Assembly (NCBI GenBank): GCA_964468415.1
Contig: CAYXUS010000160.1
Location: 4,386-68,385, forward strand
Reading direction: 5' to 3'
DNA from: Caldithrix sp964468415
GTDB lineage: Bacteria; Calditrichota; Calditrichia; Calditrichales; Calditrichaceae
Length of the DNA: 64,000 nt
Both the position numbers and the translations under genes were made by a program. How positions within the stretch are numbered: the first letter of the stretch is position 1; each line of letters starts with the position of its first letter. Below, piece by piece: positions 41,393 through 49,883 of the stretch. The notes beneath the pieces were generated by a model, which saw only the letters and a list, made by a program, of their open reading frames with translations, was not told the origin of the DNA and did no database searches.

Positions 41393-42724
41393 TTATTTGC
41401 CTGTTTTTCTTGGCCTGCTCGAAGAAATCTTTTCATGCGCAATCCCGTCATCGCCAATATTAAGCACATCTTTCTCGCTCACCAGATATTCGAATTGCTG
41501 TTTAAATTCGTCCAGGCTCACTCCGGCGGTTGCCGCGTATTTGGCCAGTTCATGCGGATCTTCAAAATCTTCGGCTTTCAGGCGAATCATGTAACGGTAG
41601 GCCACATGGTAGTATTCGGAATTCACATCCACCATGCGAATTTTCATGCGCTTGGTTTTGGGATCGATCTTGTCTTTCAAATAAATGGGTACAAATTTCC
41701 CGTCTTGAATGGAAATCAGCGCACCGGAGCCACCGTCAAACAAAAACTTAGCCGCCATAAAGCCCAGATCACGGCAATATTCCATGTCAAACGGAATGGG
41801 ATCGGCACAGCGCAATTCGTAACCGATGTTTTTGGCCACAATCGTCGATTTAATCTTAAATTCGGCCAGACGTTCCTGCACCTTGCGCTTCAGAATTTCG
41901 CCGAAACTAATCTCCGCCAAGCGGATGTTATCGTGGGCATCTTTTTCCACGGACATTAACTGCTGAAAATCTTCCGGATCCAATTTTTCCAGCAAACCTT
42001 CCGCCAGAATGGCCACTCCGTCCTTGCGTCCGTAGCTCAAACGCTTGATGATGGCACCGACCAAAATATCCACGATGCGTTTCAGTTTGATTTTTTTGTT
42101 ACCAAATTCTTCCGGGATCAACGTCAAGGTAGCACCGGCCGCTTTCCCGATTCCCATAGCCAGATGGCCGGCTTTGCGTCCCATAGTAACCACAAAATAC
42201 CAGCGCGAAGTCGTTTTGGCATCGGTCATGATATTCTTAACGATTTCCACGCCAAGGTGACGTGCCGTCTGGAAACCGAACGTACTAATCGTACCGGGTA
42301 AATCCAGATCGTTGTCGATGGTTTTGGGTACGTGCGCCACACGCACCCGTCCGTCGGCCACCTGTTGCACACGGTAAGCCGAATAGGCCGTATCATCACC
42401 ACCGATGGTGATTAATTTATCCACATTCAGGCGCAACAAAGACGAAACCGTATTTTCCAGATGACGGGGATCCTTGGTCGGATTGTCGCGCGAGATACCG
42501 ATGTGCGATCCCCCGCGAAAATGAATGCGGCTGACCGATTCGATGGTCAGGGGAATCACATGCGAAATATCGCCGCGCATAATCCATTTAAACCCGTCTT
42601 CAATACCAATTACTTCCGATCCGGATAAAACGGCGCGAATAGTTGCGGCGCCGATAACACTATTTATACCGGGAGCCGGACCGCCTCCCACTAAAATTGC
42701 TGTACGTTTTGGGAATAATGACAT
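41393..42724 (-). CDS. 6-phosphofructokinase, PPi-type signature
   Basis: Phosphorylates fructose 6-phosphate. The 443 residues have GGGPAPGINSVIGAA for the phosphoryl donor, GGDDTAYSAYRV where ATP enzymes have GGDGS, and VPKTIDNDLDLPG where ATP enzymes have a Gly before TIDND. The GGDD Asp and the Lys of PKTIDND are the established markers of pyrophosphate-dependent enzymes. MGRKAGHLAMGIG matches the same clade. The C-terminal extension ends in a basic tail (SSRPRKTGK). A PPi donor makes the step reversible. It is monocistronic and convergent with the glycerophosphodiesterase. Confidence 0.9.
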   Translation of the reverse strand: MSLFPKRTAILVGGGPAPGINSVIGAATIRAVLSGSEVIGIEDGFKWIMRGDISHVIPLTIESVSRIHFRGGSHIGISRDNPTKDPRHLENTVSSLLRLNVDKLITIGGDDTAYSAYRVQQVADGRVRVAHVPKTIDNDLDLPGTISTFGFQTARHLGVEIVKNIMTDAKTTSRWYFVVTMGRKAGHLAMGIGKAAGATLTLIPEEFGNKKIKLKRIVDILVGAIIKRLSYGRKDGVAILAEGLLEKLDPEDFQQLMSVEKDAHDNIRLAEISFGEILKRKVQERLAEFKIKSTIVAKNIGYELRCADPIPFDMEYCRDLGFMAAKFLFDGGSGALISIQDGKFVPIYLKDKIDPKTKRMKIRMVDVNSEYYHVAYRYMIRLKAEDFEDPHELAKYAATAGVSLDEFKQQFEYLVSEKDVLNIGDDGIAHEKISSSRPRKTGK

Positions 42725-43223
42725 GGCTACTCCAAATCCTTTTAATAATTAAACTTTCCTTAAATCTTCACCTAATTAGATCGCATGAATAATCAATAAG
42801 TTTCCCTGTTGCCCATTTTATTCTGTTCGGGCGTCCGTTTTCCGCCCCATCCCTGTTTTGGGCGAAATACCGTGCGCATTTTGTAAAATTTCTTTTAAAA
42901 ATGCAATTAACCTCATTTTTTTGCTAATTTAATTTAAATTCTCAAACCGAGTAACGCAAATTTCAATTATGAACAAACGGGATGAAATATTTTTTCAAAA
43001 TTCTCCGGCTTTCGTGATTTGAAGCATTTTTTTCCGCCCAATCGAATTTATCTTATTTTTAACCAAGCTTGCGTCGATTATTCAGAAAAATAATTGTACA
43101 GGCTGCGCCCGTGTTTCGGGGAAGATGATTTTTTTATTTTCCCCGAATTATTTTAGAAATTTCTCGTTTTTTTTCATAAATTAAACGGCACTCGTCAGGC
43201 GCAGCAGATCAGGGAGAGATACC
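42725..43223. other. Divergent intergenic region, pfk to YhaN-like gene
   Basis: 499 bp, AT-rich, no gene. It must hold divergent promoters for phosphofructokinase and the coiled-coil protein. One inverted repeat is clear: TTCGGGGAA (43115-43123) and TTCCCCGAA (43139-43147) with a 15-base T-rich loop, about 77 bp before the plus-strand start. No riboswitch-like fold or convincing -35/-10 pair was identified. Confidence 0.6.
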
Positions 43224-44987
43224 ATGCGAATTGTTTCGTTCCAAATTTCCGGCTTTAAGGGATATGAGCATCCGACCACCATAAATTTCGTCGATGAAAA
43301 CGGCAAACTTATTTTTGACACCGAAGGCGAAGAACGTACCTTCATTTTTGAAGCCATCCTCGGAATTATTTTCGGATTTACTCAGGAAGAAAAGGAACGA
43401 TTCCGCGGTGATCGCACCATTAATCAGACCTTTACGGGACTGGTAACCCTGGCGCTGGATCAAAAAACGGTACTCATTGAGCGGGATTTCGAAACCGACA
43501 TCATCGCCTGCCTGCTTTCGGACAATTTGTCCAGCCGGCCTATTTTTCAGGGTAAAGACATCGTTGACAACGGATATTCGCGTCCCTATCTCGACATGCT
43601 GCGTTCCATCTTCCCCATTGTGGACAAATCGCTCTATCTGGAAATTCTGAAAGACGAAATTAATGAGGGACATTCGCTCTCCGGCTTGCTGCATTCTTTG
43701 TACCTGTTGTTTTCGCCACGTTTTAACCTGAACAAAGTACGCTTTTTAATTTCCAAGAGCGAATCGCTCATGGCCAATATCGACACTTCGAAACTGAACA
43801 GCAAAAACATTGAGCAGCTGGAACAATTCAAAGAGGGCTTAATCTTCGTCAAAAATTTGCAAAATTTCCGTCAGGAATTAAAAGGTGATCTGGAAAAACT
43901 TCTCCAATTACTAAACAAAATCCGCCATCAGGATATCCAGAAAGGCTCTTTGCTGGCCCAACTGGAAGAATCTTACAAAGCCCTGATCGACTTTAACCCC
44001 ATTTTGCTACGGGCCGAGGTTTTGCTGTGGAAAAGCCTCATTCAAATCAAAGAAAAAAATCAAAAGGAACTAAAAGCGTTACGTCAGCGCATTAACGAAA
44101 TTGAACGAACACTGCAAACGGAGCTGGCAGAATACAACCAACTGCCCGAGTCGATCAACAAAGAGATTAACAAATATGAAGAAGACTTAGCCAAGGCCGA
44201 AAAGCTCAAAGAAAAAATCCGCAAAATAGATACCGAAATCCAACTGAACGAGGTAAAATACAGCACCTGGCGCAACTTCAAAATTTTCTTTATTGCCTTT
44301 GTTACTCCCATTTCTTTCGGTTTGTCCTACGTGGCATTCAATTCGTGGTTTTTGATCATCCCCGAGGCATTTTTCTTTTTCCTGATCTTCTTCTTCCTTT
44401 TCGGACATTACCATTCCAAAATCAAAGAAAAGTTAGACAACCTGCAAGAAGATAAAGACATCTTGCAAAAACGCCTGTACGATACGCAGAAAGCGATAGA
44501 ACGCCTGGGCCAAAAATGGTATTTCCTGAAAGATCCCGAAACCTTCAAGGCGCACAAAAATCGCCTTCTGGAATATCAGGATTTACAGCAACGGCTAAAA
44601 CAGTTGCGGCGTAAAGAACAACGTATTTTACAGGTGCTCAACCAGCCCAGCTCACAACGGCAATTGGAAGCTTTTAAACAAAAATACGGCTCGCTCATCG
44701 ATATTTCCCGCCCGGACCTGGAAGAATATCTGGATACATTTGTAGAATTAAAAAATCGTCTGTCTTCCATCGAATCCAGTTCGGTAGATCCGCCGGTGGT
44801 TCAGGAACTGCAAAAAATCATTCAGGACTACCGTCAGGCCATCGGGCAATTGAAAGCAACCGAAGAACACATCAGCGAACGGTTGCAACTCCACCAATAC
44901 AACTTGCCTATCGATCAAATTCTTGATGCGGTAAATCGACGCATTAAAAATTTACAGATGCGTCAGGGAATTCAATTTGAATATTAA
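43224..44987 (+). CDS. YhaN/RecF-like membrane coiled-coil protein with degenerate ATP site
   Basis: The 587 residues open like an SMC/RecF/YhaN ATPase (MRIVSFQISGFKGYEHPTTI). The expected Walker A is replaced by DTEGEERTFIFEAILGIIFG at about 32-51, which lacks the GxxxxGK(S/T) loop. A C-terminal Walker B/signature half is also missing. Coiled coils at about 185-340 and 398-560 flank two adjacent membrane helices (about 350-373 and 374-397: IFFIAFVTPISFGLSYVAFN, IIPEAFFFFLIFFFLFG). GGGAGAG five bases before ATG gives a strong start. YhaN proteins also carry a membrane insertion in the coiled coil, so an ATPase-dead derivative is my reading. It appears to be transcribed alone. Confidence 0.75.
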   Translation: MRIVSFQISGFKGYEHPTTINFVDENGKLIFDTEGEERTFIFEAILGIIFGFTQEEKERFRGDRTINQTFTGLVTLALDQKTVLIERDFETDIIACLLSDNLSSRPIFQGKDIVDNGYSRPYLDMLRSIFPIVDKSLYLEILKDEINEGHSLSGLLHSLYLLFSPRFNLNKVRFLISKSESLMANIDTSKLNSKNIEQLEQFKEGLIFVKNLQNFRQELKGDLEKLLQLLNKIRHQDIQKGSLLAQLEESYKALIDFNPILLRAEVLLWKSLIQIKEKNQKELKALRQRINEIERTLQTELAEYNQLPESINKEINKYEEDLAKAEKLKEKIRKIDTEIQLNEVKYSTWRNFKIFFIAFVTPISFGLSYVAFNSWFLIIPEAFFFFLIFFFLFGHYHSKIKEKLDNLQEDKDILQKRLYDTQKAIERLGQKWYFLKDPETFKAHKNRLLEYQDLQQRLKQLRRKEQRILQVLNQPSSQRQLEAFKQKYGSLIDISRPDLEEYLDTFVELKNRLSSIESSSVDPPVVQELQKIIQDYRQAIGQLKATEEHISERLQLHQYNLPIDQILDAVNRRIKNLQMRQGIQFEY

Positions 44988-45127
44988 GGCAAATTCGTTT
45001 AATTTGCACAAAGACACCGGGAGTCCGTCAATTTAACAAGGGTTGACCGCCTGGCCTTTCCCGGATGTTACGATAGGCACGCATTTACCCTTGAAACGAC
45101 AACCACCCACAAAACTCGGGGAAATTT

Positions 45128-46090
45128 ATGGATGCTTTGATAAAATCGGCTCAAACCGCGTTACAGGTTTGTTTGGGCCTGCAAAATAACGAACGCTTGC
45201 TCATCGTCAGCGATCCGAACAAACAAAAAATTGCTCAGGCCTTTTTTAATGCCGGGCAAGAAATGGCCAGCCACGTTTTGCTGGTCCAAATTCCCGTGGC
45301 CGAGGTTAACGGTCAGGAACCGCCACAGGACGTTGCCGAACTCATGAAAAAATACGATGTGATCGTCTGCCCCACAACCAAATCTCTAACCCACACCAAC
45401 GCACGGCGCGCTGCCTGTAAAGTAGGCGCACGTGTGGCCACTATGCCCGACATTGCCGAAGACACCATGATTCGCACCCTGAACGCCGACTACCAGCAAA
45501 TTGCCGAGCGCACCAAACGCCTGACGGCCATTTTAAACGAAGGCAAGCTGGTGCACTTAACTTCGCCCCTTGGTACCGATTTGTACATGCCCATCGAAGG
45601 CATTCAGGCCATTGCTTCCACGGGATTAATTCTGGAGCGGGGACAGGGCGGCAACTTGCCCAGTGGCGAGGCCTTTTTAATGCCGCAGGAAGGAAAAAGC
45701 GAAGGCGTACTTATTGCCGATGCCTCGGCTGCCGGAATCGGCAAAATTAACAAACCGATTAAAATTACCATTAAAGAAGGCTTTGCCGTTAAAATGGAAG
45801 GCGGCGTGCAGGCCGATCGTCTGTTTACCATGCTCAGCCGTTTTGGTCGCGACGGGCTGAACGTTGCAGAATTTGGCATCGGGACCAACCACGCGGCCCA
45901 AATTACCGGCCACATTCTGGAAGACGAAAAAGTATTGGGCACCGCTCACGTGGCCTTTGGCAACAACGTGAGCATGGGCGGCACTTACGACGTGGGCATT
46001 CATGTGGACTGCGTTATCACCAGGCCGTCCATTTACATTGACGAACGCCCCCTCATGCTGGAAGGTAAGTTAGTGGTCGATATCCATTAA
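45128..46090 (+). CDS. M29-like aminopeptidase (COG2309 type)
   Basis: The 320 residues are similar to the leucyl aminopeptidase/aminopeptidase T group. The C-terminal half has GNLPSGEAFLMPQEG, AEFGIGTNHAAQITGHILED, EKVLGTAHVAFGNN and GGTYDVGIHVDCVI, where the Glu, His and Asp residues supply the metal site. It is shorter than classical M29 enzymes (about 410), which suggests the compact subfamily annotated simply as aminopeptidase. ATG follows GGGGA by five bases. The TauE-like permease begins 20 bp after the stop; a shared function is not obvious. Confidence 0.82.
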   Translation: MDALIKSAQTALQVCLGLQNNERLLIVSDPNKQKIAQAFFNAGQEMASHVLLVQIPVAEVNGQEPPQDVAELMKKYDVIVCPTTKSLTHTNARRAACKVGARVATMPDIAEDTMIRTLNADYQQIAERTKRLTAILNEGKLVHLTSPLGTDLYMPIEGIQAIASTGLILERGQGGNLPSGEAFLMPQEGKSEGVLIADASAAGIGKINKPIKITIKEGFAVKMEGGVQADRLFTMLSRFGRDGLNVAEFGIGTNHAAQITGHILEDEKVLGTAHVAFGNNVSMGGTYDVGIHVDCVITRPSIYIDERPLMLEGKLVVDIH

Positions 46091-46109
46091 AATCGGACGA
46101 AATTCGACC

Positions 46110-46838
46110 ATGGACGGGCTGCATTTCCTTTTACCGGCTACGCTTATTTTTGCGGCCTATTTTGTAAAAGGCTACAGCGGCTTTGGGCCGGCACTTATCC
46201 TTATCCCCACCCTTAGCCTGGTGTACACCCCGCACAGTGCCATTTTGCTGGTTACTCTGTTCGACCTGATGGCCGGGATGGCTTTGTTGATTTCGGTCTG
46301 GCGTTCCATTCGCTGGAAAACGACGTTTTCGGTTTTGCTGGCCTTTTTCCCGGGGGCACTATTGGGCGCCCGGCTTATGACCGGCATGCCCGTTGAACCC
46401 TTAAAAAAGATTTTGGCCATTGTGCTCCTTCTTTTTATCGCACTCATCTGGAACAAAAATGCTCCCCCAAAGCAACAGACCAAAATGCACACGCGCTTGG
46501 GGCAAAGCCTGGCCGCTTTTGGCGCAGGATTTACCGGAGGGCTAACCGGAATCAGTGGCCCGCTGCTGGTCGTTTATTTTAAGCTGGTTCACCCCAAAAC
46601 ATTTTTCCGCAACCAGCTTATCGCCATTTTTGCCTTTGGGGCAGCCTGGCGCCTTTTTTTGTACCATTCCTTTCACGCCGCGTTGCACATTCCTGTCTGG
46701 CAACTCATTATTTTTGCCTTGCTTATGCTCAGCGCATTGTTCTTCGGTTCACGTTTTCAACTAAAAACAGACGAACAAACTTTTAACCGGAGTATTGCTT
46801 TGATTCTTTTAATTCCTTGTCTTACATTACTCATCTAA
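46110..46838 (+). CDS. TauE/SafE-family permease
   Basis: The 242 residues are almost entirely hydrophobic with seven to eight membrane helices. The two family half-repeats are recognisable: FVKGYSGFGPALILIPTLSL in the first, FGAGFTGGLTGISGPLLVVY in the second. The family exports sulfite, sulfoacetate and related organosulfonates, but substrates of most members are unknown. No sulfur gene lies nearby to suggest one. It follows the aminopeptidase by 20 bp and precedes the cold-shock gene. Confidence 0.88.
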   Translation: MDGLHFLLPATLIFAAYFVKGYSGFGPALILIPTLSLVYTPHSAILLVTLFDLMAGMALLISVWRSIRWKTTFSVLLAFFPGALLGARLMTGMPVEPLKKILAIVLLLFIALIWNKNAPPKQQTKMHTRLGQSLAAFGAGFTGGLTGISGPLLVVYFKLVHPKTFFRNQLIAIFAFGAAWRLFLYHSFHAALHIPVWQLIIFALLMLSALFFGSRFQLKTDEQTFNRSIALILLIPCLTLLI

Positions 46839-46859
46839 CAAACCAAAAAAGGAGGCTCC

Positions 46860-47066
46860 GTGCAAAAAGGAACCGTAAAATTGTGGGACCGTGGTCGCGG
46901 ATACGGATTTATTACTACCGACGAAGGCGACGATTTGTTCGTAAATGTAAACGATTTGCACCCGGCATTAAAGGCCCGCGGGCTGGCCGAAGGCGACCGG
47001 GTTAAATTTGACGTGCGCACCGACATGAAGGGAGACAAAGCGGTAAACGTACGGCTGGATCAATGA
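46860..47066 (+). CDS. Cold-shock-domain protein
   Basis: A 68-residue single-stranded nucleic-acid-binding OB fold. RNP1 appears as RGRGYGFITTDEGDDLF and RNP2 as LFVNVND, with the N-terminus MQKGTVKLWD. The start is GTG, five bases after AGGAGG. The usual His of RNP2 (VFVH) is Asn here and the acidic LHPALKARG loop is unusual, so it is a divergent CspA-like protein. Its stop overlaps the stop of the convergent HAD gene by 7 bp, so there is no room for a terminator between them. Confidence 0.87.
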   Translation: MQKGTVKLWDRGRGYGFITTDEGDDLFVNVNDLHPALKARGLAEGDRVKFDVRTDMKGDKAVNVRLDQ

Positions 47067-47713
47067 GGTAGTTCGAGAAGCTTCTCCAGAATTTTTTCGA
47101 CCTCATAAAAATCGTGGGCGATGTAATCGGCCTCTTTCAAATATTCGGGAGACAGCGTCGTTGTCACGGCAATTACCGTCATGCCTGCGGCTTTGCCGGC
47201 CTTAATGCCCATCGGGGCATTTTCGACCACCACGCAATCTTCGGCCGGCACCTGCAAAAGTTTGGCCGCTTTCAGGAACGGATCGGGGTGGGGCTTGCCG
47301 CGTTCCACGTCGTCGATGGTAACCACGGCCGAAAAGAAATGATTAAAATGCTGTTCGATTACGCTTAAAACACGGGAACGATTGCCACCGGTTACTACAG
47401 CCAGCGGAATGCCATGCGCATGAAGCCGTTCCAGCATCTCGTGGAAATGCTCGTAAAATTCCAGAGTCATGAATTGGTTGTAATAAGAAACCTTACGCTG
47501 CATGACGGCATTTACCTGCTCTTCGCTAAGCCCGTGCTTTTTACCCAGATAATGGGCGATGGTATCGATGCCCTGACCTTCCAGAATAAAAAACTCTTCG
47601 GGTGTAATGTGCACACCCCATTCGGCAAAGGCATTTTTCCAGGCCTGGAAATGCTGTTCCATGCTCTTAACCGTCACTCCGTCAAAATCGAATAATACCG
47701 CTTTTTTAGGCAT
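47060..47713 (-). CDS. HAD-superfamily phosphatase or phosphoglucomutase-like
   Basis: The 217 residues have motif I LFDFDGVTVKSME, motif II VVTGGNRSR, motif III with Lys in VERGKPHPDPFL and motif IV VVENAPMGIKAGKAAG. The helical cap between motifs I and II is of the C1 type seen in beta-phosphoglucomutase and phosphoglycolate phosphatase. The second Asp (DGV) is kept. ATG at 47713 is preferred; an upstream in-frame start at 47773 adds a non-conserved tail. Substrate unknown. It converges on the cold-shock gene with overlapping stops. Confidence 0.9.
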   Translation of the reverse strand: MPKKAVLFDFDGVTVKSMEQHFQAWKNAFAEWGVHITPEEFFILEGQGIDTIAHYLGKKHGLSEEQVNAVMQRKVSYYNQFMTLEFYEHFHEMLERLHAHGIPLAVVTGGNRSRVLSVIEQHFNHFFSAVVTIDDVERGKPHPDPFLKAAKLLQVPAEDCVVVENAPMGIKAGKAAGMTVIAVTTTLSPEYLKEADYIAHDFYEVEKILEKLLELPH

Positions 47714-47812
47714 AGCATCCTTTCCGTTGTTTTTGGGAAGCTGAATTTTAAGAAGAAATTGCCCATGCTTCAAATGTTTTTGGGGAAAATAGTAACGGGC
47801 GGGCAGGCCGTA

Positions 47813-48718
47813 TTATTTTTTAGGCGGCTTGCGCTTTCGGCGGTAGCGAACAAAAAGTGCCGGGTCTAATTTTTCCATGTAGGCTTCCTGATCTTCGATT
47901 AACCCCGCTTTGTTTTTCAGAACAAAGCGGGCATATTCCGCTACGAACAGACAACGGGCAAAATGACGGTACCGTTCGGCCGCCGTGTACTTGACGCGAA
48001 TAATACGTTCGTTTTGTTCCTTTTGCACCATAAGTTTAAAAAACTTCGGGTCTTTTTCGATAACCAAAAAATTACGGTACCAGGCTTCGAACACCAGGCG
48101 CCACAAAGCCGCATCGCGTCGTCCGGTTTGGGTAAAAAGACGCCCGAACAATAGCTTAAACTGAGAAAGGTACATATCGTCTTCGTACAGTTGATCGGCA
48201 GCCAAAAACAAATTTTGCGTCAGCAGGGCGATCGCCTCGCGCTGACGGTCGGTTTGCATGGAAACATGCCCCAAAAAGACCCGGGCCTCCACGCTGGAAA
48301 AATCTTTTTCCAGATGTTTTTTCAGGAACACTTCGGCAGCCGGATAATCGCGTAACAGGCAATGAAACACCCCATGCAAAAGCAACGAGGCATCTTCTTG
48401 ACGTTGAAAACGTTCGGAATAGATTTTTTTTAGCAGCTCTAAAAAAAGATCGTATGTGTACTTATGAATTTGTCGCTCGAAAAAACGCCGCCGAATCTTT
48501 CGAAACTGAGCCAGCAAAACATCGGCATATTCAATGTTGCGCGGATCCGATTCCTGCAAAAGACGCCTGATCTCATTGTAAATTTGGGAATACTCCACAC
48601 GGGCTGTAATCCTGTAATATTCTTCCCATTTGGCGAGTGCCTCATCAAACCGCATGTCCGCAAACGCACTTTCCGCTTCTTTCAGCAAAAAATCGAACTG
48701 ATCCCACAATGTGGCCAT
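47813..48718 (-). CDS. Uncharacterised helical protein, TPR-like (301 aa)
   Basis: No family recognised. The sequence is all-alpha with helix-turn-helix pairs reminiscent of degenerate TPR: AESAFADMRFDEALAKWEEY, EVFLKKHLEKDFSSVEARVF, REAIALLTQNLFLAADQLYE. It is rich in Arg, Phe and Tyr, with a basic C-terminal tail (YRRKRKPPKK). There is no signal peptide or membrane helix, so it is cytosolic. It lies downstream of nothing co-directional within 70 bp except the GGDEF gene (78 bp away); co-transcription is possible. A scaffold or signalling adaptor is the most that can be said. Confidence 0.7.
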   Translation of the reverse strand: MATLWDQFDFLLKEAESAFADMRFDEALAKWEEYYRITARVEYSQIYNEIRRLLQESDPRNIEYADVLLAQFRKIRRRFFERQIHKYTYDLFLELLKKIYSERFQRQEDASLLLHGVFHCLLRDYPAAEVFLKKHLEKDFSSVEARVFLGHVSMQTDRQREAIALLTQNLFLAADQLYEDDMYLSQFKLLFGRLFTQTGRRDAALWRLVFEAWYRNFLVIEKDPKFFKLMVQKEQNERIIRVKYTAAERYRHFARCLFVAEYARFVLKNKAGLIEDQEAYMEKLDPALFVRYRRKRKPPKK

Positions 48719-48796
48719 AGTTTTTCCCGCATTAATGAAGTAACGCTAAAAGATACTCGTAAAATTGATTGTATTCAATAAAAGAAGACGGCAGAA

Positions 48797-49762
48797 TTAC
48801 TCTTTTTTAAAGACGACAATCCGGTTGCGCCCGCTGTTTTTAGCCTGATACAAAGCCATATCGGCCTGATGAATAACCATTTGCGGCGCTCCCAGCCCTT
48901 TGATATCGGAAACGCCCGCGCTAAAGGTAATTTTAATTTGCTGTCCGTCAAACCGGATTACCATTTTTCGAACAATGTTTAAAAGGCGGGACACATAGTG
49001 ATACATTTTCTCCGCACACATCGTGTTCGAAATAAGCACAAACTCTTCCCCGCCGTAACGAAAGGCAAAGTCCTGCTCTTCACGCAAATTATTTAATAAC
49101 ACTTTTGCCAGAGCCTGTAAAACCCGATCCCCCGCTTCATGCCCGTAGCGATCATTCACGTTTTTAAAATGATCGATGTCCAGCATGGCAAACGAAAAGG
49201 CCACATTGGCCGTAATGTATTGATGCCACAAATTTTCCATTAACAAATTCATCGAACGGCGGTTTAATAATTTGGTAAGAGGATCGGTACTGGCGGCTAA
49301 CCGCATCCGTTCGTTTTCTTGTAGTAAATTGCTGGTCACACTGCTCAAGGCATCCAATTTGCTAATGGGACGAATTAAATTCTGAAAGCGCTTATTTGCT
49401 TTCATCAAATACACTTTTAAGGTTTCCCGGGAAAGAGGCAGCGAGAGCAAATAATTGACATGGGCTTTATTAATGGCCTGTTCCAAAAAACGGATGTCTG
49501 CGGAACTGGTAACAAGCATGCGCTGTGTCCAGGGATGATAATGCATGACCGAACGCAAAAATTCGATGCCTTTCATTTCGCCATCGATAATAGCCAGCAC
49601 ACAGGGTGATTTCTCAATAGCGCTCAGGTCCTGCAATTCGGCCAGATATTGGATTTCGTAGAAGGCAATTCCTAAATTATTGAGAATGGTTCGCAATTTT
49701 TCTTGAGAGGGATGCCCGGAACGGTACAAAACGACTCGTTCCGGCAATTTGTAGTTGACCAT
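48797..49762 (-). CDS. Diguanylate cyclase with degenerate receiver-like domain
   Basis: Makes cyclic di-GMP from two GTP. The 321 residues have a GGDEF domain at about 155-320: STDPLTKLLNRRS, FAMLDIDHFKNVNDRYGHEAG, the active-site FRYGGEEFVLI and MALYQAKNSGRNRI. No RxxD inhibitory site is found at the expected five residues upstream (LREEQDFAF). The N-terminal 120 residues follow a receiver fold: an Asp in VLAIIDGEMKGIEFL and a Thr in LVTSSAD. The conserved Lys of the KP motif is absent (YLLSLPLS). Phosphorylation control is therefore doubtful; a pseudo-receiver is likely. Confidence 0.9.
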   Translation of the reverse strand: MVNYKLPERVVLYRSGHPSQEKLRTILNNLGIAFYEIQYLAELQDLSAIEKSPCVLAIIDGEMKGIEFLRSVMHYHPWTQRMLVTSSADIRFLEQAINKAHVNYLLSLPLSRETLKVYLMKANKRFQNLIRPISKLDALSSVTSNLLQENERMRLAASTDPLTKLLNRRSMNLLMENLWHQYITANVAFSFAMLDIDHFKNVNDRYGHEAGDRVLQALAKVLLNNLREEQDFAFRYGGEEFVLISNTMCAEKMYHYVSRLLNIVRKMVIRFDGQQIKITFSAGVSDIKGLGAPQMVIHQADMALYQAKNSGRNRIVVFKKE

Positions 49763-49815
49763 TCTTACCCCATCTCTCGGTAAGGTTCCGGTATTTCTTT
49801 TCCGGACCAGGAAAA

Positions 49816-49842
49816 CGAACCTTTGCCCCGGACGAAGGTTCG
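49816..49842 (-). terminator. Possible terminator after pyrG
   Basis: Perfect eight-base stem CGAACCTT/AAGGTTCG around an 11-base GC-rich loop, followed on the minus strand by only four Ts; 42 bp after the pyrG stop. Confidence 0.5.
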
Positions 49843-49883
49843 AAAAATGTGTATTTTAATACTCGGATGGAGAAAAGAGGTCT

